This document shows positions 1-14,471 of a stretch of 64,000 bases of DNA, piece by piece. How positions within the stretch are numbered: the stretch's first letter is position 1; the number at the start of each line of letters is the position of its first letter. Made by a program: the position numbers and the translations under genes. The notes under the pieces were generated by a model, which did not search any database, had not been told where the DNA came from, and worked only from the letters and a program-made list of their open reading frames with translations. Origin of the DNA: Erythrocercus mccallii (lineage: Eukaryota; Chordata; Aves; Passeriformes; Dicruridae). Location of the stretch: contig VZRG01000773.1 in the NCBI GenBank assembly GCA_013397435.1, positions 202,278 through 266,277 on the forward strand. Direction: 5' to 3'.

Positions 1-366
1 AGAAAAACAATTAGAAGACCTGCACATAAAAATCTCATGAAAAAAGAAAATTATGCAGTTAAGCTTATGCAGTTAGGGAAGAACTTTAAACTATACTCAA
101 AACCAAAGAAAAACCAAAAAGTCCATTTCCTCCAGGATATCTAAACTCCCCCTCCCTTCTCCAAGAACTTGCCTGGGTATTCAGCAACTGATCCAACAGC
201 TGTAGAAATTCTATCTTGGATTATTGAATCACTCTTGAATTTTACCCCAAAATTCCTAGCTAGTCAAAACATTTAAGTGATTCTGCAATGAAACCTTAAA
301 ATTTTACAGTTGGCCATGAGATGGAGCCCTCTGGGGGTGTTAAAAAAAAGGATGGATATTACTTAC

Positions 367-514
367 TGGTCCACTGAAACCCGCAAGCTGTGTGATCATC
401 AGACACACTATGGAAAGGATGAGCCTGGTGCGACAGAAAATCCACACAACCCTCCGGAGAGAAGCATCATCAGGCCCACTTTCTTTCAGTTCTTCCTGCC
501 ACAGTCTTTCCAGC
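367..514 (-). CDS. ABCC5: ABCC5 exon 5, first membrane helix
   Basis: This exon encodes LERLWQEELKESGPDD and then VVWIFCRTR followed by a hydrophobic run ending AGFSGP, the first helix of membrane domain 1. The acceptor AG is at 516-515 and the donor GTAAGT starts at 366. It is the last ABCC5 coding exon in the window; 1-366 is the following intron, where I see nothing else. Confidence 0.95.
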
Positions 515-3500
515 CTAATAAAAACAGAAGATTTATGACATTTCTTCATGTCATAAATTTTTCACCATGAGAGAAGGTACAGTCTCATAGGTATTTCTTT
601 GTTAAAACTCTAAGTGCTTCCTAGCTCAGAAAAACAAAAAAATAATATTAAGAGAAATAAATACATTCTGCAAGGTAAAGAGAAATCTCTATGTAGTATT
701 ACTTCTATAGGACAGAGGGATGAAAAACACAATGCTTTTTCTTTGCCTGGAGTCTCTTAGGCTGTCAGTATATTAAGACTGCCATTCTCTGCTGAACTGA
801 CTACAGAGTCAAAATCTGAGGAAATTCTCATTTACCACAGAAGGTTAGCCTGATCAGAAGATCTGAGCCACATTCAAATCACCTTGCTACTGACAGTATT
901 ATTTCGCATTTAGCACAAGACTTTTGTCACTGTGGCCCTGAGAAAAAATTTTGTTTTAATAAAAAAACAGATTAAAGACATGCAAAATCAAAAGAATTGC
1001 AAGACATTCGTAAAGATATAATCCTCCAATTTCACTGAAATTGGCAAGGCTACAGAAACTGTGCTGCACGAGAAAGTTGTCTCTGAAAGATGAAAGTGAA
1101 TTCTACCATTCTGAGAAAGGCAAAACAAAATGTCAGTGCTGCTCCTCTAGGGCAACACTATACCATTGCCTGCCTACTAACATGTAATAAGTGGAAACAA
1201 GAAAATCGTAACAAACTAGATGTCTTTACCTTCTGCAATTGACATCTGAAGACTCATGCCTTGATAAAGACCATACGTCATCCATAAACAATTCCCCTTT
1301 CTTGTATGCTCTGTGGGCCAAAGGAGTGAGCCAGGAGAAGGTCATGGAGGAGAAAAGCCCAGCATTATCAACAGGGTGCTGGTGTCTAAAAGAATTAAAA
1401 AAAAATCACAAACAAATGAAAAAGGAAACAGGAAATGTAAATCTTCAAGAAAAACAAAGCCTCCTCTCACTGAAAGCACTCAGAGTACCAAATGGTCCAT
1501 GCCAGCCACACTTGCTAAACAAATTCTGATGTTTCCAGTACCAGTCAACAGCCCTACATCTGCAATTCTGCTTTGTGACTGGTTTGAAAAGCAAATGCTG
1601 TATCAGTTCTGTGGTAGCCTAAAGACGTACTTGGAAGTGGTCCGTATGGGTTTCAGTGCATTCAGACCATGGTGGTATTTGCCCTTGTGATGCTCTTCAT
1701 CCAGCATTCTCAGCTGGGAATGCACAGAGGTGTCCAGTGGCAGGCCCTCTGCCCGAGCTGCTGCTTCCAAGGCATCCTGGCATTCAATCTGCTTTTACAA
1801 GAAAGACAACAGATTCAGACTTCAAAACTACATTTGAAGTCCTTGACTCCCATCTCCAGCAATTTTGCACCTCTTTCTCCTGCAAATTATTGTGCAACAA
1901 TCACAGTCATTTCAATGTCTTAGACCACAGGCTTCATCCTGGCAGCAAAGCCATGGAAGGCACAGGTTCTAGATCTGTGTTAGACTGCCGCATTTGTAAA
2001 ACATAAATTAGTACCAGTATTGCACCTGTGCATTCAAAGGATAAATGGAGAGACCAGACTAATCTTGCCACAGGAAATATGATAGAGAAAAATTACAACA
2101 TCAAGTACGTATGAACATCAGTTCAGGAAATCAATGACTGGCTTATGCAGTGAAATTAAGACATTCTTGATGAATTTACACCCTCTTAGTATAATTTAGA
2201 TATTCTTATCCACAGAAAATACAAAGTATTTTCAGAATGCTACTGAAGTCCCTTCTTCAAAAACACTTTAGACTAGATTAAAAAAAAACCAATATGCACT
2301 AAGCAGAATTGTACTTCCTTTTATCATGTTTCCTGTTTTTCCTCTTTTCTCCTAATCTAAATGGAACAAAGATGATAATTTTCTCTGCTCCCAGGCACAG
2401 CTTCTCAATGGCTCAGCAACTTTGGTAACAGCCACTTTCTTAAAAGGCAAACCTTATCTCAGCAAGGGTTTCCATGGCCCCAGTGAAAGGCAGACTTAAA
2501 CGCTAATCCAAGAGGAGAAACAGCAGTGATACACAATAGTCAAAATGTTGCAGAGTTCAAACAAATCTTTTGATGAGCAGCCAGATGTGGCAAAACTAGA
2601 TGAGATGAGCCCCTTATCTGTACTGGCAGAGGGCCCTTAACTGGTTCTGCTAACTTAACGTGCCATTTATTGCAGAACCATATCACCTACTTGTATTCTA
2701 GTTTATTGCAACTGAGCTACTTTGTAGAAGGAAAAAAAATTCTGAGGTAAAAATCTTCATGAAGGTCTTACAAAGATACTATGATTCTACTTTTATTAAT
2801 TGACTTATCAGAGCCAACTTAGCTTATTTCCTTGAAAAGGAACAACTGTAATGCACTGTAGCCTCCAACAAACACTACATGCAAGCACTTGGTTCCTGAC
2901 TTCCAAGTCATGTAACTGTTTTTGGAAATGTCACCATTTATCTTAGGCTTTGTCTGTACCAAAGTACTTAAATAGTACCTAAGCATGTTGTTAACAATCC
3001 ATGGTCGAAGCTCAAAAAACATATCTGCTAAGCTACCATCTAATGCTATAGTAACAAAAGATAGCCAAATAACATGAAAACAAAAGAACATTAAAACCTT
3101 ATGACATATGGAGTGACTCAAAAATACACAGTACTTGAAATGTGAATTTAAAGACTTCTCACTCAATTTATATTAAAATACTGACTCACTAAGGCAACTC
3201 TGTCTTACTAAATCTATGCAAATCAGCATTACTAAGGGACCTGCCATAAACATCCTAAAGGAGTCAGCAGTGGGGAAGAGTTCTGCACCACCTCTTTTGT
3301 GGATACAGCAAAGGAATACTTAACTCGTTTGTTGTGTTACCCTCACAGGAGCCCCCAGCCAGATCTGCCCAAACATCTATTTGCTGATAACACATTTGTT
3401 TCTAAGTGATGCCATAAGCTAGTCGTATAAACACTGCTTTTCAGAGCACACAAAAAGTGCCTATAAGTTTAAAAACAAACAAACAACCCTTCCAAAATAG

Positions 3501-6500
3501 AAAACACTATGTTGATGAGCATAAAAATAGATTTTTCACCACTTAGAAGAATGGCTTTTTAATAATTACAACTGCAAGGAGGTTAGTCAGTCCAAAGATA
3601 ATATTCATAAACAATCACTGTGAAAAATAATTAAACTCTCCAGAGCTGCTCAAGAGAGTTCTCTCAGCAAATGTGGAAAAGCTGCATTGACAAAGACAAG
3701 GGCACTGCCTTTGAAAGGCCTTTATAACGTCGTGCCATAGAGACAAATACAAGCACAAAACCCTCGTGAATACCATTGCCCATCTCCATCTTGGTGAGAC
3801 TGTCAAAATCCCACATGTAAGACTATCAAGAAGCAAATACATCACATCTCTGTACAATTAAGATTTAAGTACAACTCTACAGTTCTGCATTGCTCTTTGA
3901 AGATTAGAAAATCTTCAAAGCAGAGTTTATCAGGATGAAGTGAGGCTGTTAAGTTGTTCTACAATACACTTCAGGAACAAAAGACTGAAGTAAAAAAGCC
4001 AAAACAACCCCCAACACTATTAATTTAGGTTTCTGATTAGGTTTTCTGATTGCCTGCATGTGTACATGGTTTTCTTGGAAACCAACGTCTTGAGTCCTTG
4101 CTAATGTGCTACAACAGGCTCCAGCTCTGCTAATCATAAATGTCTAATAAATATAAAAAATAAATTAAAATACACTTTTTCTAGTTCATCAACTTATTAA
4201 TATGCCAAAACAAGCAATGAAATGAGTGATACACCATGGTATTGACAATTCTAAAGAAATTCTCACAGAAACAAAACAAGCCTAAATCAGATATTGCTAA
4301 TTGGAAGAGGAAGATTCATTCAGACATTTGAGAAACAGCAGATGACTACTCAGCACCAACAAAAGGTAAAAAAACCCCAAAGAATTGTTACAAAATACAC
4401 AAAGGATAAAGCAGAAAACATTACCATACCACTTTAAAAACCCTAGGGTTTGCATCCTTTTTGAACACCAGACTATGTCCCTTGTCACTTCAGTTCAAAA
4501 AGGGTATTATACTTAAACTTACTTTCCTTAAGCAATAATAACAATGGGGCTTGGAATAGCAAAAACTTAATTTTTCAGCTGGATAGAAAAAAAGGAATAA
4601 AAGCACAGGTTTGAGAGGTCCATAAAGCCTGAAGAAAGTGACCTTTCTTCACTAGAAAGAGAGAGAAAGAACTAGAGAGTGACCACCAAGTGTTCTTACC
4701 ACAAAAGAACAAGGCACACTTAAATTTAGAATTCTCCATCATAGGATACTGTAAGGTTCAAATGTATAAATGGACTAAACACTGACAAATTAAACTCACA
4801 CAGGATAAGCATATCATGGCTTACTAAACACGTGACAGGGCAAGAACAATCATTGATCCAGCATCTTATTAATAGCTGATGGATGCCAAATAAATTTTCT
4901 GCAGCTGTAAGCATCTCCTAACAGAGCATAATAGTTCTGCACTCCACATGCCATGAAGCTCTGACACACCTGAGTACAGGCTGATACAATTCAATAGGTG
5001 ACTATAAGGACTAACAGATTAAGAAAAGTTAAACTTTTAATCTTGGGCCCAATCACCAAGAGTGGGGCAAGCACCAAGGAAGCATCACTGCAGACATGAT
5101 CTTCCTTCATGGGTGAGTCACAAAGGGGCAGAGAAAGAGAAGCACAGCTGGTACTCTGGTACTGCTACCACAGAGCACACCTTCCCCATCCGACCTTCTA
5201 CAGCTTAGGAAAACAACAAAACCACACTAGCACCTGTTGGCATGAATTCCTCATCAAAAAATTGGTCATAGCAATGCTAAGCACGTAAGGTAATGAGAGA
5301 GTCAAAAATTACATGATTGGCTCAAGATATATGACAGAAAGCCGAGTGAGGTGAGGAAAATGAGTGGTTTAGGGACAAGGGGAAACTATTTGCTCTTTAA
5401 GTTTGAGACAGATATATCAAATCCTCTATCCAAGGTGAAAATGCAGGAAATTTAGGAGCCAAGCCACAAAACTGTCATATACACATGACGTCAGAAGATC
5501 CATAGGAAGCAAGAATGGCATGAGGAACTTTACTCAGAAAGTCAAGCAAACTCAGATATGTGAACTTGCACACTTCTGAAAACATGATAGGCAGGCAACA
5601 TCAGCATCTGAGGATGGGGAACAGGTAAAGAAAAAGGAAGCAGCTGTCATGTCCATGGGAAGGAAAAAGCCATCCAGGGAGATTCTAGCCTTTCACACAG
5701 TCCTGTAACAATCTCCTATTTAAGAGAAGATAGCAAATTATTGGTTTGACAACTGTAACATCATACAACTGCAAAACCAGACAAGACTGGAGGCAAAGCA
5801 AAACAGATTTTTCCATCCCTTACTCATCTTGCAGAGGGAGAATCTGATGTGTGCATATAACCCAAACCCCAACCACCACACAACTATTGTCCCTTCTTCC
5901 ATAAGGAAGAACATCTTACAGGGCTCAGATCACAACAGGGAACAAGCTGCATCTCTTCTGGTCATACCAGCAGCTGACAGGAAACTACAACAGACCTATA
6001 ACTACTTTTTTACTAATCCTTGCAGCTGACATAGAATACAAAAGCTACTGTGGTTGACTTATTACATAGAATTAAAATTGTTCAAGTTGTAAAGGTCTCT
6101 GAGCCGGCAACACTGCAGAACAGAACTCCCATCACTTGCATTTAGTAGCCAGAGCTCAGCAGGCTTCCTCATGCCCTTAAAGTTCCCAGCAAGAAGAGGC
6201 AAATGGGAAACCTAGAGACCAGAACAGTAGAGCTCAGAATAAGGTGGGCATGTGATGAGAAAGAGAATTATATCATCACCAGTTCTGCTCAGTGCTTAAA
6301 GCATTCTCCATACTACAACTCCAGGATGAAGTGCAATTTAAAAATATTTAAGACTTCATTAAAAGACTGGTGTTGAAAAATGAGATTAGTTATTAGTTTG
6401 TATGGGCTAGGGAAGGGAAGAAAAGAATCAACTGCTCCATTTAGCTTAAGCACAACTAAAATAAGAGTTTAGGAAAATATTCTCTGAAACTGTAATTACA

Positions 6501-9500
6501 TTCTTCTTCCCAGAAATTCCTCTGAGTCCAAGAATATTCCCACTAGAAAGGAGTAAGGGGTATGTACACTGCTTTTACAGGTAGCACAGGCAACCTCTAA
6601 AGCACTGTTGTCCAGACTGCAAGTCATCAAACCCCAGAGCATCTGAAAATTACATAGGTTTGCAGGTCCAAATGTTGTCAAGTCTGCAGTTGCTTGGTGA
6701 AGCAGCAAGTGCACTATAAACTTTATAGTCTACTAAGATAATTCTCTTCTCCTTTCACTGGCTTTGATGCAGTACACCATCTATAAAAATATTAACAAGG
6801 GGATTTGCAGGATTAGGCTCCCAGCCTTCTCTGTAGCTAGGATACTTTATAATACCCTGCCTGATTAAAACACGGGCCTATTTAGGACTAGTTTGGTGTA
6901 TCATCCACCCATACCAGCTGTCTCCCTGATGCTGAGGCAGCAAGGAGCAGGCATTGGGCTAGATCAGAGACAGTGGATGTGAGGAAGGAAGTATTGATCT
7001 TTTTAGGCACCTGCACACATTGATTGCCAAGTCCAGACAGCACAGCTGAATTCACACAGCACGAAGATGACAGCATCAGATAGTGTCGGATGCCTAGAAA
7101 TTATGGTTACAATTTCCAGAACTGCTGGAAAGAACCAGGTCAAGTCAGACTCCATTTTCTTCAGCCTCCTGAAAAGGGGGATATAAATGAAACCTCATGT
7201 CTCTGCTGCCTTCCCAGCTTCTGCTGCCCAGAAGAACAGCTCTTCACAGCACCAAACACATAGCCAAATGCAGGAGTAAATACAGCTGTGCCATATTTCT
7301 CTTAAAAGATACAAATTAACTGCTCAGAAACATGCGCTGATTTACCACAACAGTTCAGAGATGGAAAAGCTTGAAGTCCAGCTATTCATTTTAACAGAGT
7401 TACGTGTGACTTGATTACACAAGATCTGCTGTTACTCTTCTGGGCCAGGATTAGCAGAAACTGTATTAACACTGGAGTCATGGTTTCAAAACTAGCCTGA
7501 GTTTATGCATACTCAGATTAAAGCAGAAGTTTCCCAACAGTGCTTGGTACTGATATCAAGGGTCTGTAGCCAAGCAAGGCCAGGGTATGTACACCTGGTA
7601 AGCCTGAGTATTTTAGTCACATATTGAGCACTTCCACTTGAGGCACAGAAAGCCCTTGGTGAGGGCAGGTATTATGAGTTTCTTACAGGAATATTTCTTA
7701 TTTTACCTTGCCCTTGAATTCTGGCCAGCATCAGCTTTGAAGTAAGAAGTTCTCAACTCTTTCCTAGCAAATCCACTTATTCCTGCAATCCAAGAAATAG
7801 AGTTTGGCATGAAGTGTTTATTTCAGGATTTTGCAACTGTAGCTGCTATGAATGCACCTGATAAGAAGCTGTCATGTGTTTAGGTTTGTGATATCCACGA
7901 ATCCCTGTCTTTTGTTTTGCATTAAATCCATCATTCATGATCTTGTAAGCAAAGGTTCTGGGATTCATTCAAAACTAAGGCTGTACATTGATCACCCAGC
8001 ACTGGAGCTACATAGCCTGTGCACAGTGACAGCAGACTCCTGTGGAATTGGAAATAACGCGTTTTAGAATTGGCACTCTACAAGTCTCTGACTTGAAAGA
8101 TGGGAAACCAGCTCCTCACTAAGCAGATCAACCTAGCACAGCACAGGCTGAGAATGTGGCTTCTGCCTTGCTAGCTCTGCTCTCCTGAACCACCCTCACA
8201 CCCTGTCATATGCTGGGAGCGTTCTTCAGTAACAATCTTTATTCAGGCCATGCCTAAGCCAGGTCACAATAAAAGCTACACAGGTGAATTTTGTACAACA
8301 CTTGGAGTATCCAAGGAGGTTTTGAACTGAAACCCCCATTGAATGGAATCACCAATAAGTGACAGCAGAAGCCTTGACACCACAGCATATAACAAGCCTA
8401 ATACAATAATCTTGTATTGAATTCACCTTCCTGTACCAACACATGCTTCCAAAAGCAAACAGTAAACTAGGGAACTCAAACTAAACATCTCAGGCCTCTA
8501 AACATGTTGACATTGAAATTCATTAACCTTCATTCTCAAAAACAACTGAAACACAGATTTTGTTTGTGGAACAGCTTGTTTGCCATCTGTGGTTCAGAAC
8601 ACAACTGACTATTCTTTATCACTAGGATATAAATTTTCAAAACCTAATAACCATCTCAGTGTCCCAAGACATCAGAACCTGCTCCCCCCATATATGTGAA
8701 TTTTAAGTTACTTCAAGCTAAGTTCACCAGTAGTTTCTGGCAACTCTTACAGCTGTACACTGAGTTTCTGAAACAGCCATAGAGCAGAATGTCTGCAACA
8801 ATAACAGAGAACAACACTACAATGGAAAAAATACTGCAAGATTTCCTTCACTGATAGCTAATCTATTCCTTACATACCTCTGGTCTTAAGCAGGCTGATT
8901 TAGAAATCTGATCTGAAGCAACCCACAGTAGTCTAAGACAATATCAGCATGTGGTCAGAGCTGAGGTTTTATAACGTGGCTAAGACTTAGACAGAAGATG
9001 GCTGCACACTAAGGAAGGCAGTCAAGTTCCAATGGAAGCGGTGAATTACCCAGAATATCAATGTTCCTTCCTCTAGAAAATGCCTCTGTGCAGTCACAGA
9101 TTTCACCTTTTTGTTCCTCCTGTTAAGTGGAAGGCTTCTCTGAAACTACAAACCCCCCTTCAAGTGTCAGATACGTGCCTGACTGTGGCTATGCTTCTTT
9201 CTCAGGTGGTGATATATACATCTAGACATGGACAGCAAGGTAGATATACTCCTTCTTCAGTGTGATTAGAGAGTCATCTTAAACCATACACAAACAATTC
9301 TAGGATCTTCTATCAAGGGATCCTTGACAGAATCACTTGATTGTGTTCACTCTGTCAGTGTCTGTTTTACTAGCAGAAGTTCAATGGTAAAACAACTTCA
9401 CAAAACATGATTGTAACCAACATATGCAGTTCTTTGGGGATATCATAGAATTTCTGCATCTTTAAAAAGTACCATGAATGTTTGCTTCTGCACATACTCT

Positions 9501-12500
9501 AATTGTGTTAAAAGTTTTCAAAGATAATAGAACTGCTTTCATTTGACCTGAAAATGCAAAAAAAGAAGTGTTTACTTGGTTATGAAAATATGCAATCATC
9601 TGGAAAAATGCAGACACATCCAGCAGCTTCAGCTACAAATAACAGTTTATAGTTAAGCTGTCTAGGACTGCTCTAAGCATGGAGTGCAAAGGCAGAAGCA
9701 CCCAGGCTACATTCACACCCCTATTTTTAACCTGTTATTTAGTTGACTCAGACACTCAGATGCTTCAGAGAGGTTGAGGCAGAATTGGTCTATTTAAATA
9801 CTCAGTGATAAATCACTTCAAAGCTATCAGTGCTTGAAGGATTTACATCAATTCCAGCAAGTTATGATCACATTCCCTGCTCTCTTGGGCAAAAGATGTC
9901 AGACAAACCTGAAAAACAAGAGATCAAGGTAAGAGCAGGAATATTAGTAGGGCTTCTGATAGCTAAAGTTAGCAACACATTTCCTGCACATTTGAAGTGA
10001 CCTCTACAGTTCCCTGTCTGGTGCCTTAAAATGCAGCAATTTGCACTTGAGATTTACCACAGATGCAGTCATTATCCTTCAGCAGCAAGAACTTAATCCT
10101 GAACCGTACATTCCAGCCAGAACCAACCACAGCTTGGAGTATAATTTGTAAGTGTGTGCTGTAGCATCATTAACATAGGAACTTGAATTCCAAGAACTGA
10201 ATTCTCATAAGTTCTGTATATTGTAGAAGCAGCTTGCTCTCATATCCTCCTCTATTGTAAATGTAATGGGGTAGGAAAGCTAAATTCATTGCCTGCTATT
10301 CCATCAAATAAACAAAAAATCTATATTTGAGACAAGCCTATTCCAAAAGCATTTCAAGAATGAATTATTTCTCTTCCTTGTCTGTCATTTTACAGTATAG
10401 ATATAGATATAGAGGGCTCTGTCCTCCCCAGGAGACACTGCTTCCACAAGAAAAACTACATACAATTACTTCAGCTGCAAGTTGAAGGACACAGGCACAT
10501 TCTGAGAACAGAAAGTCCTAAAGGTGTAACTACAAATCAATATTTCAAAATATCCCTTAATTATTACTCACTGGTCATGTACCAGCTTTTACAGATGAAG
10601 ATCACTCACTGTTGTGCTAGGCAGCAAGCGCACCTACAAGTTCTCCAGCAGAGGCATGTCCCCACATACAATAAACCCAATTAGTACAGTACTATGCAAC
10701 TACGCAGTGGGAACATGTAGTTAAGACTCTGTTTTGTAAGCTACATTAAGGTCTCCAAAGACTTAAAAAACAATTGTTACCAGAACACAGTGCAGACACT
10801 TATTTATGAGGTGAATATATGCATTCACAAGCTGAATAATTTTTTTCTTGAATTTCAGTTCCAAAGTGCCTATTTTGAAGGTCCATATTTCTATAGCAAC
10901 ATTCCCATTAAGCACCAGGAAATGTTGGATTAGACCTACTTATATTGCAGAATTATTTCAATTACGATTCCAGGAAGCCTATTTGAAAAGCTCCTGTCTT
11001 TCAAAGATGTGATCCTTCAAGCTGTGACCAAGAAGCATTTAAGCTTCCAAGGAAAGAATTGCGAGTTCTTTTTCACTATTGTCATGAATACACTTGTGGT
11101 AGTTTGAAACAGCATCATTTCAGCAGGAAATAAACACTAGAATGGAGGTTTCAGAACAGAAAATGGAAAGTTGAATATAACCTTTATGCAACGCAAAAAA
11201 GAGACATTAAAAAGCTCTGGGACCTTGGCTCAATAGTAAAACAGGTCTTTCACCTATAAAGATCACTATCAGAAAAATCAACTAGACTTGTCTGCTTCAA
11301 GTTAAGAAGGATGTAGAAAATGCAGCAATACAGACAACAAAAAACCCCAATGTGTCATATCATTGATTAGCCAAGTATACTTGTAGCCCTGCCAGAAGTG
11401 GTCATCACCACCAGTAATGAACCAGTGGCCCTTCACTACTTTTCCCAGAGCATATGGGATCCTACCTCACCTCAAGGGTGCACCATGTCGGCAAGAAGTC
11501 TACCTCATGCAGTGAAAGTCTGCTGCAAAACAGTCTCAAACTTGCATTCCACAAAAATCTGAAGTTGGTGGTGAAATAACAGTTTTCACCTGCTTGCAGT
11601 TTGTTCCTCACAATACAGATCATGCTTACAGCTTAGTCATTTTCTGGTCAACCTAGTTCAAATCCTAAGCCAGATTTTCTACAAGAAATTTGAGAGTCAC
11701 AACATCTCTACTGATGGTACACTGGACTCTGTTATCCAAATGACAGAGTTCCATTACAGCTTATCCCTCTATCTGAACTGCTGTGGTCCTACCCTTCCTC
11801 ATCACATCAGCCCTCTGTTGTGTTGTCACCAGCTGTGCCAAGTCAATTTAGGCATCTAACCCAAACCGGATTCCATAAAAGAAAGTAGCAAAGGACAGAG
11901 TTCCTTCTCTTCCCTTGAAACACCATTTTCTTTACAGCTTCTACCATTTTCTTACATGCAAAGCGCTTAACCAAACAAAGCTCAGCCTTATGAAACTGAA
12001 ATCTTTGCTCCTCCCCAAGCCAAGTATGCTGGTGAAACCAGAGCTTGTTTCAACTAGAAAGGGGAAAAACTTGTACACAAACACAAATGCCTAACTTAGA
12101 TAAGGTGTTATGAATACAGTTCCTTTTACTCAACCTTAGTATTCTGCAGGCAAGCAGGATTTAATCTCACTAACATGTAACAACAAATTCAGAACTATTT
12201 GCATCTGTGGACTATATACCCCTGAGCTGCAAGGCTAGCAAAACAAAAATGGTACCAATGTCTGAGATAGAAATTAATACAATTGTGGCATACTGAACAT
12301 GATAACTATCAAATAAAGTGGGCAACGTATCAGAACCAGAAGATTCCATTAGCAAAACAAGTTAAGTTCATTCTTCTATTCAAAGAGAACAAACCAGATA
12401 AAGTTCAAGGTATGAACTTGGGTAAGCCCTTTTCTAACATCAGTAAACACAAGTTCAAAGAACCCTTTTTGCAATCAATTATCTGTGTGTACTACCATGT

Positions 12501-14425
12501 AGTCATAGGCAGCATATCAAATGGTAGTGGTAGACAGGTAAAAAAGACCAGCAACAAGAGTTAAGCTGACCTGAAGTTGCCTCAGAGATTGTCATGCCAA
12601 GCTGTACAGACATGCAGGACTTGGCTTACTTTCTCCACAAAAGAAAAAAAAAATAACAAAAGTACCCACAGATATGCTGGTTTCATGATTTCATTTAATT
12701 AAAAATTTACAGGTAAGATAGAGATGGTTTCCTTTAAAAGTTAAACCTGATGAGATGATGCAGACTAAAAGGGAAAGATAACATGCAATGATTACTGCTG
12801 AACTCCACTGCCACTGGTCAGGAAACAGAGCTGCCTGCCAATGGCATCACTGTTGTCACCAGTAACTTGACAGAGCAGATTTGCTACTGGACAGGGTAGG
12901 GTCGGTGGCAAACCCATGGCACGAACACAAGAAAGGCTGTTAAAAATCCGCACCATGACTCCGGAGGGCTCTTGGTTCTGCATCAGTGCCTGCTCTAATG
13001 CAATCAGACACTACCTTGCTCAAACACCGTCAGCAGCACTGTGCTGAGTCATAGAGCCTGTGGGGACACTGGAGCTGCAGGGCCTGCGAGCGCTCACTGC
13101 ACTCAGCCTGCTGCAGAGCTGAGCTCTCCAATCCCAAAACACAGCAGTGCAGCACTGGGAACCCCTCAAACCCAGTGAAACAAGGGAAGCCTTCAGCTGA
13201 AATATAGAGTATCTCAGCATCTACTATAATACAGAAAGATTAAGCCTTTTTAGAGGTTTTCACAACTCCTCTATACAGATACAGCAAATTCCCCTATGTC
13301 CAACCCTCTCACAGCAGCACTGTCACAGGCAATCTATGTGGAACAACCAGCAGTACATCTGCAAGGAACTCATCGTTGCAAAAACAGACAGAAGCACTAT
13401 TAACTTTGTTTGTCTTCAGAAAAATCTACAGTGTGTGTGTACATATACACATATATATACCAGTCCTTGGAGTATTTCAGAAAAGGTCAGGAACAGGATA
13501 GGCAAGAAAATATTAGCTGCTCTGAATGCTAGCATTGGAATATCTTTAACCTTCTTCACCCGGCAGGAGTTATTGGTTTCTGACCGTATCTTCCACCAGC
13601 GTGTTTCCATTTCTCTGAGCCTTTTTTTCCCCCTATAGCACTTGGTAGTATATGCGCTCTTCCCAGCGAAAACAAGGTCTAAATATTAGAAGCTCTGAAC
13701 AACAACAGGCTAGCTCTAAGCTAGCGGTTATTTCAAGACCCAGCTCTCAAAATAAACTAGAATTATGATAGCACCTTACTATGTTAAATACACAGATGTT
13801 CAAGAAAGTGTTCAATAATAATTACTTTCATCTGAGGAGAAAAGTTAAAAAGTCATGCTACTAGAGCAAGCTAGACATCTGTTTTAGAAAATTAATCCTT
13901 GAAACAACCACGGCATGATTAAGAGTTTTTTCAGCTGCCAACACTGAATGGTGCATGATTTGTGCCGAGTTCTTCATTGCTCTTGCTTGGTTGTAATGAT
14001 TCTCTAAAACACAAAGGTTTAAAAAATTTCCTTGATTCACATCAATATTTGAATACGAGAAAAAAGTTTTGCTCAAATGTTACTGAAAGCCACATTTCAA
14101 AATGAAAAATGCTTAATAGGTGCTCAGACCTGTTATCAAAATAGCTACAGCACCCCTTGGAATGACCTCTTCCACACAATAGGCAATACTCATTATTGAC
14201 CTTCAATGCAGCAAATCTATATACAGCTGGCACAGCAAAAAGGCTGCTGCATGCAATTTAATAAGCATAAAGACTGCAAATGAAAAAGAAACTGACCTTA
14301 AGTTTAGAATGCTGAAAATTGGACTCTTCCTGCTCTTCATGCTGCACTGAGTCAGCTCTCTCCCTCACACTTCTATACCCAGGACTGGGTATAATGTACT
14401 CTTTTCCTATGTCGATGTCTTTCAT
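367..14425 (-). CDS. ABCC5: ABCC5 (MRP5), 5' coding part, exons 2-5, residues 1-197
   Basis: ABCC5 is a plasma-membrane ABC exporter of organic anions, including cyclic nucleotides. Four coding exons on the minus strand, in transcript order, are 14425-14297, 1788-1631, 1385-1230 and 514-367. Every junction is GT-AG and in phase, giving exactly 197 codons. The N-terminus MKDIDIGKEYIIPSPGYR and the later stretches TFSWL, DVWSLS and HESSDVNCRR match vertebrate MRP5. The last exon ends with the first membrane helix (about residues 179-195). Known ABCC5 proteins are about 1,430-1,440 residues, so the ATP-binding domains and most helices lie beyond position 1. Residues 24-43 look unlike the human N-terminus and are rich in Glu and Gln. 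The start is the conserved ATG, with a short 5' UTR in the same exon. No frameshift is visible. Confidence 0.95.
1230..1385 (-). CDS. ABCC5: ABCC5 exon 4
   Basis: This exon completes the Lys codon left by exon 3 and encodes 51 further codons, including HQHPVDNAGLF, TFSWL and DVWSLS, ending in a split Arg codon. The acceptor AG is at 1387-1386 and the donor GTAAAG starts at 1229. The human exon reads HKKGELSMEDVWS where this one reads YKKGELFMDDVWS. Confidence 0.94.
1631..1788 (-). CDS. ABCC5: ABCC5 exon 3
   Basis: This exon encodes residues 44 to 95 plus two bases of codon 96, beginning IECQDALEAAARAEG and ending LKPIRTTS. The acceptor AG is at 1790-1789 and the donor GTACGT starts at 1630. 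It is part of the cytosolic linker before the first membrane domain. Confidence 0.93.
1789..14296 (-). other. ABCC5: ABCC5 intron 2 (12.5 kb)
   Basis: This AT-rich intron separates the start-codon exon from exon 3. It holds many short chance open frames on both strands but nothing I recognise as coding. A TATAGA triplet repeat lies near 10396-10413 and a GT/AT-rich stretch near 13430-13460. No long interspersed repeat is recognisable by eye. First introns of this size often carry enhancers, but nothing here shows one directly. Confidence 0.8.
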
Positions 14426-14471
14426 CTTCTGTAAACGCCAGGGTTTACACGTGTATTTTCACCTCAAGTAT
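14297..14471 (-). CDS. ABCC5: ABCC5 exon 2, start codon
   Basis: The exon follows a pyrimidine-rich acceptor ending at 14472 and ends with donor GTCAGT at 14296. The 5' UTR is 14471-14426. The ATG is at 14425-14423, and 43 codons end in phase 0. The first 23 residues are almost identical to human MRP5; the remaining 20 diverge. Confidence 0.93.

Noticed and set aside
13861..14003. Acceptor-led block on the minus strand in ABCC5 intron 2 (ENHYNQARAMKNSAQ and onward)
   Set aside because: The acceptor is fair, but no acceptable donor follows and ABCC5 needs no exon here.
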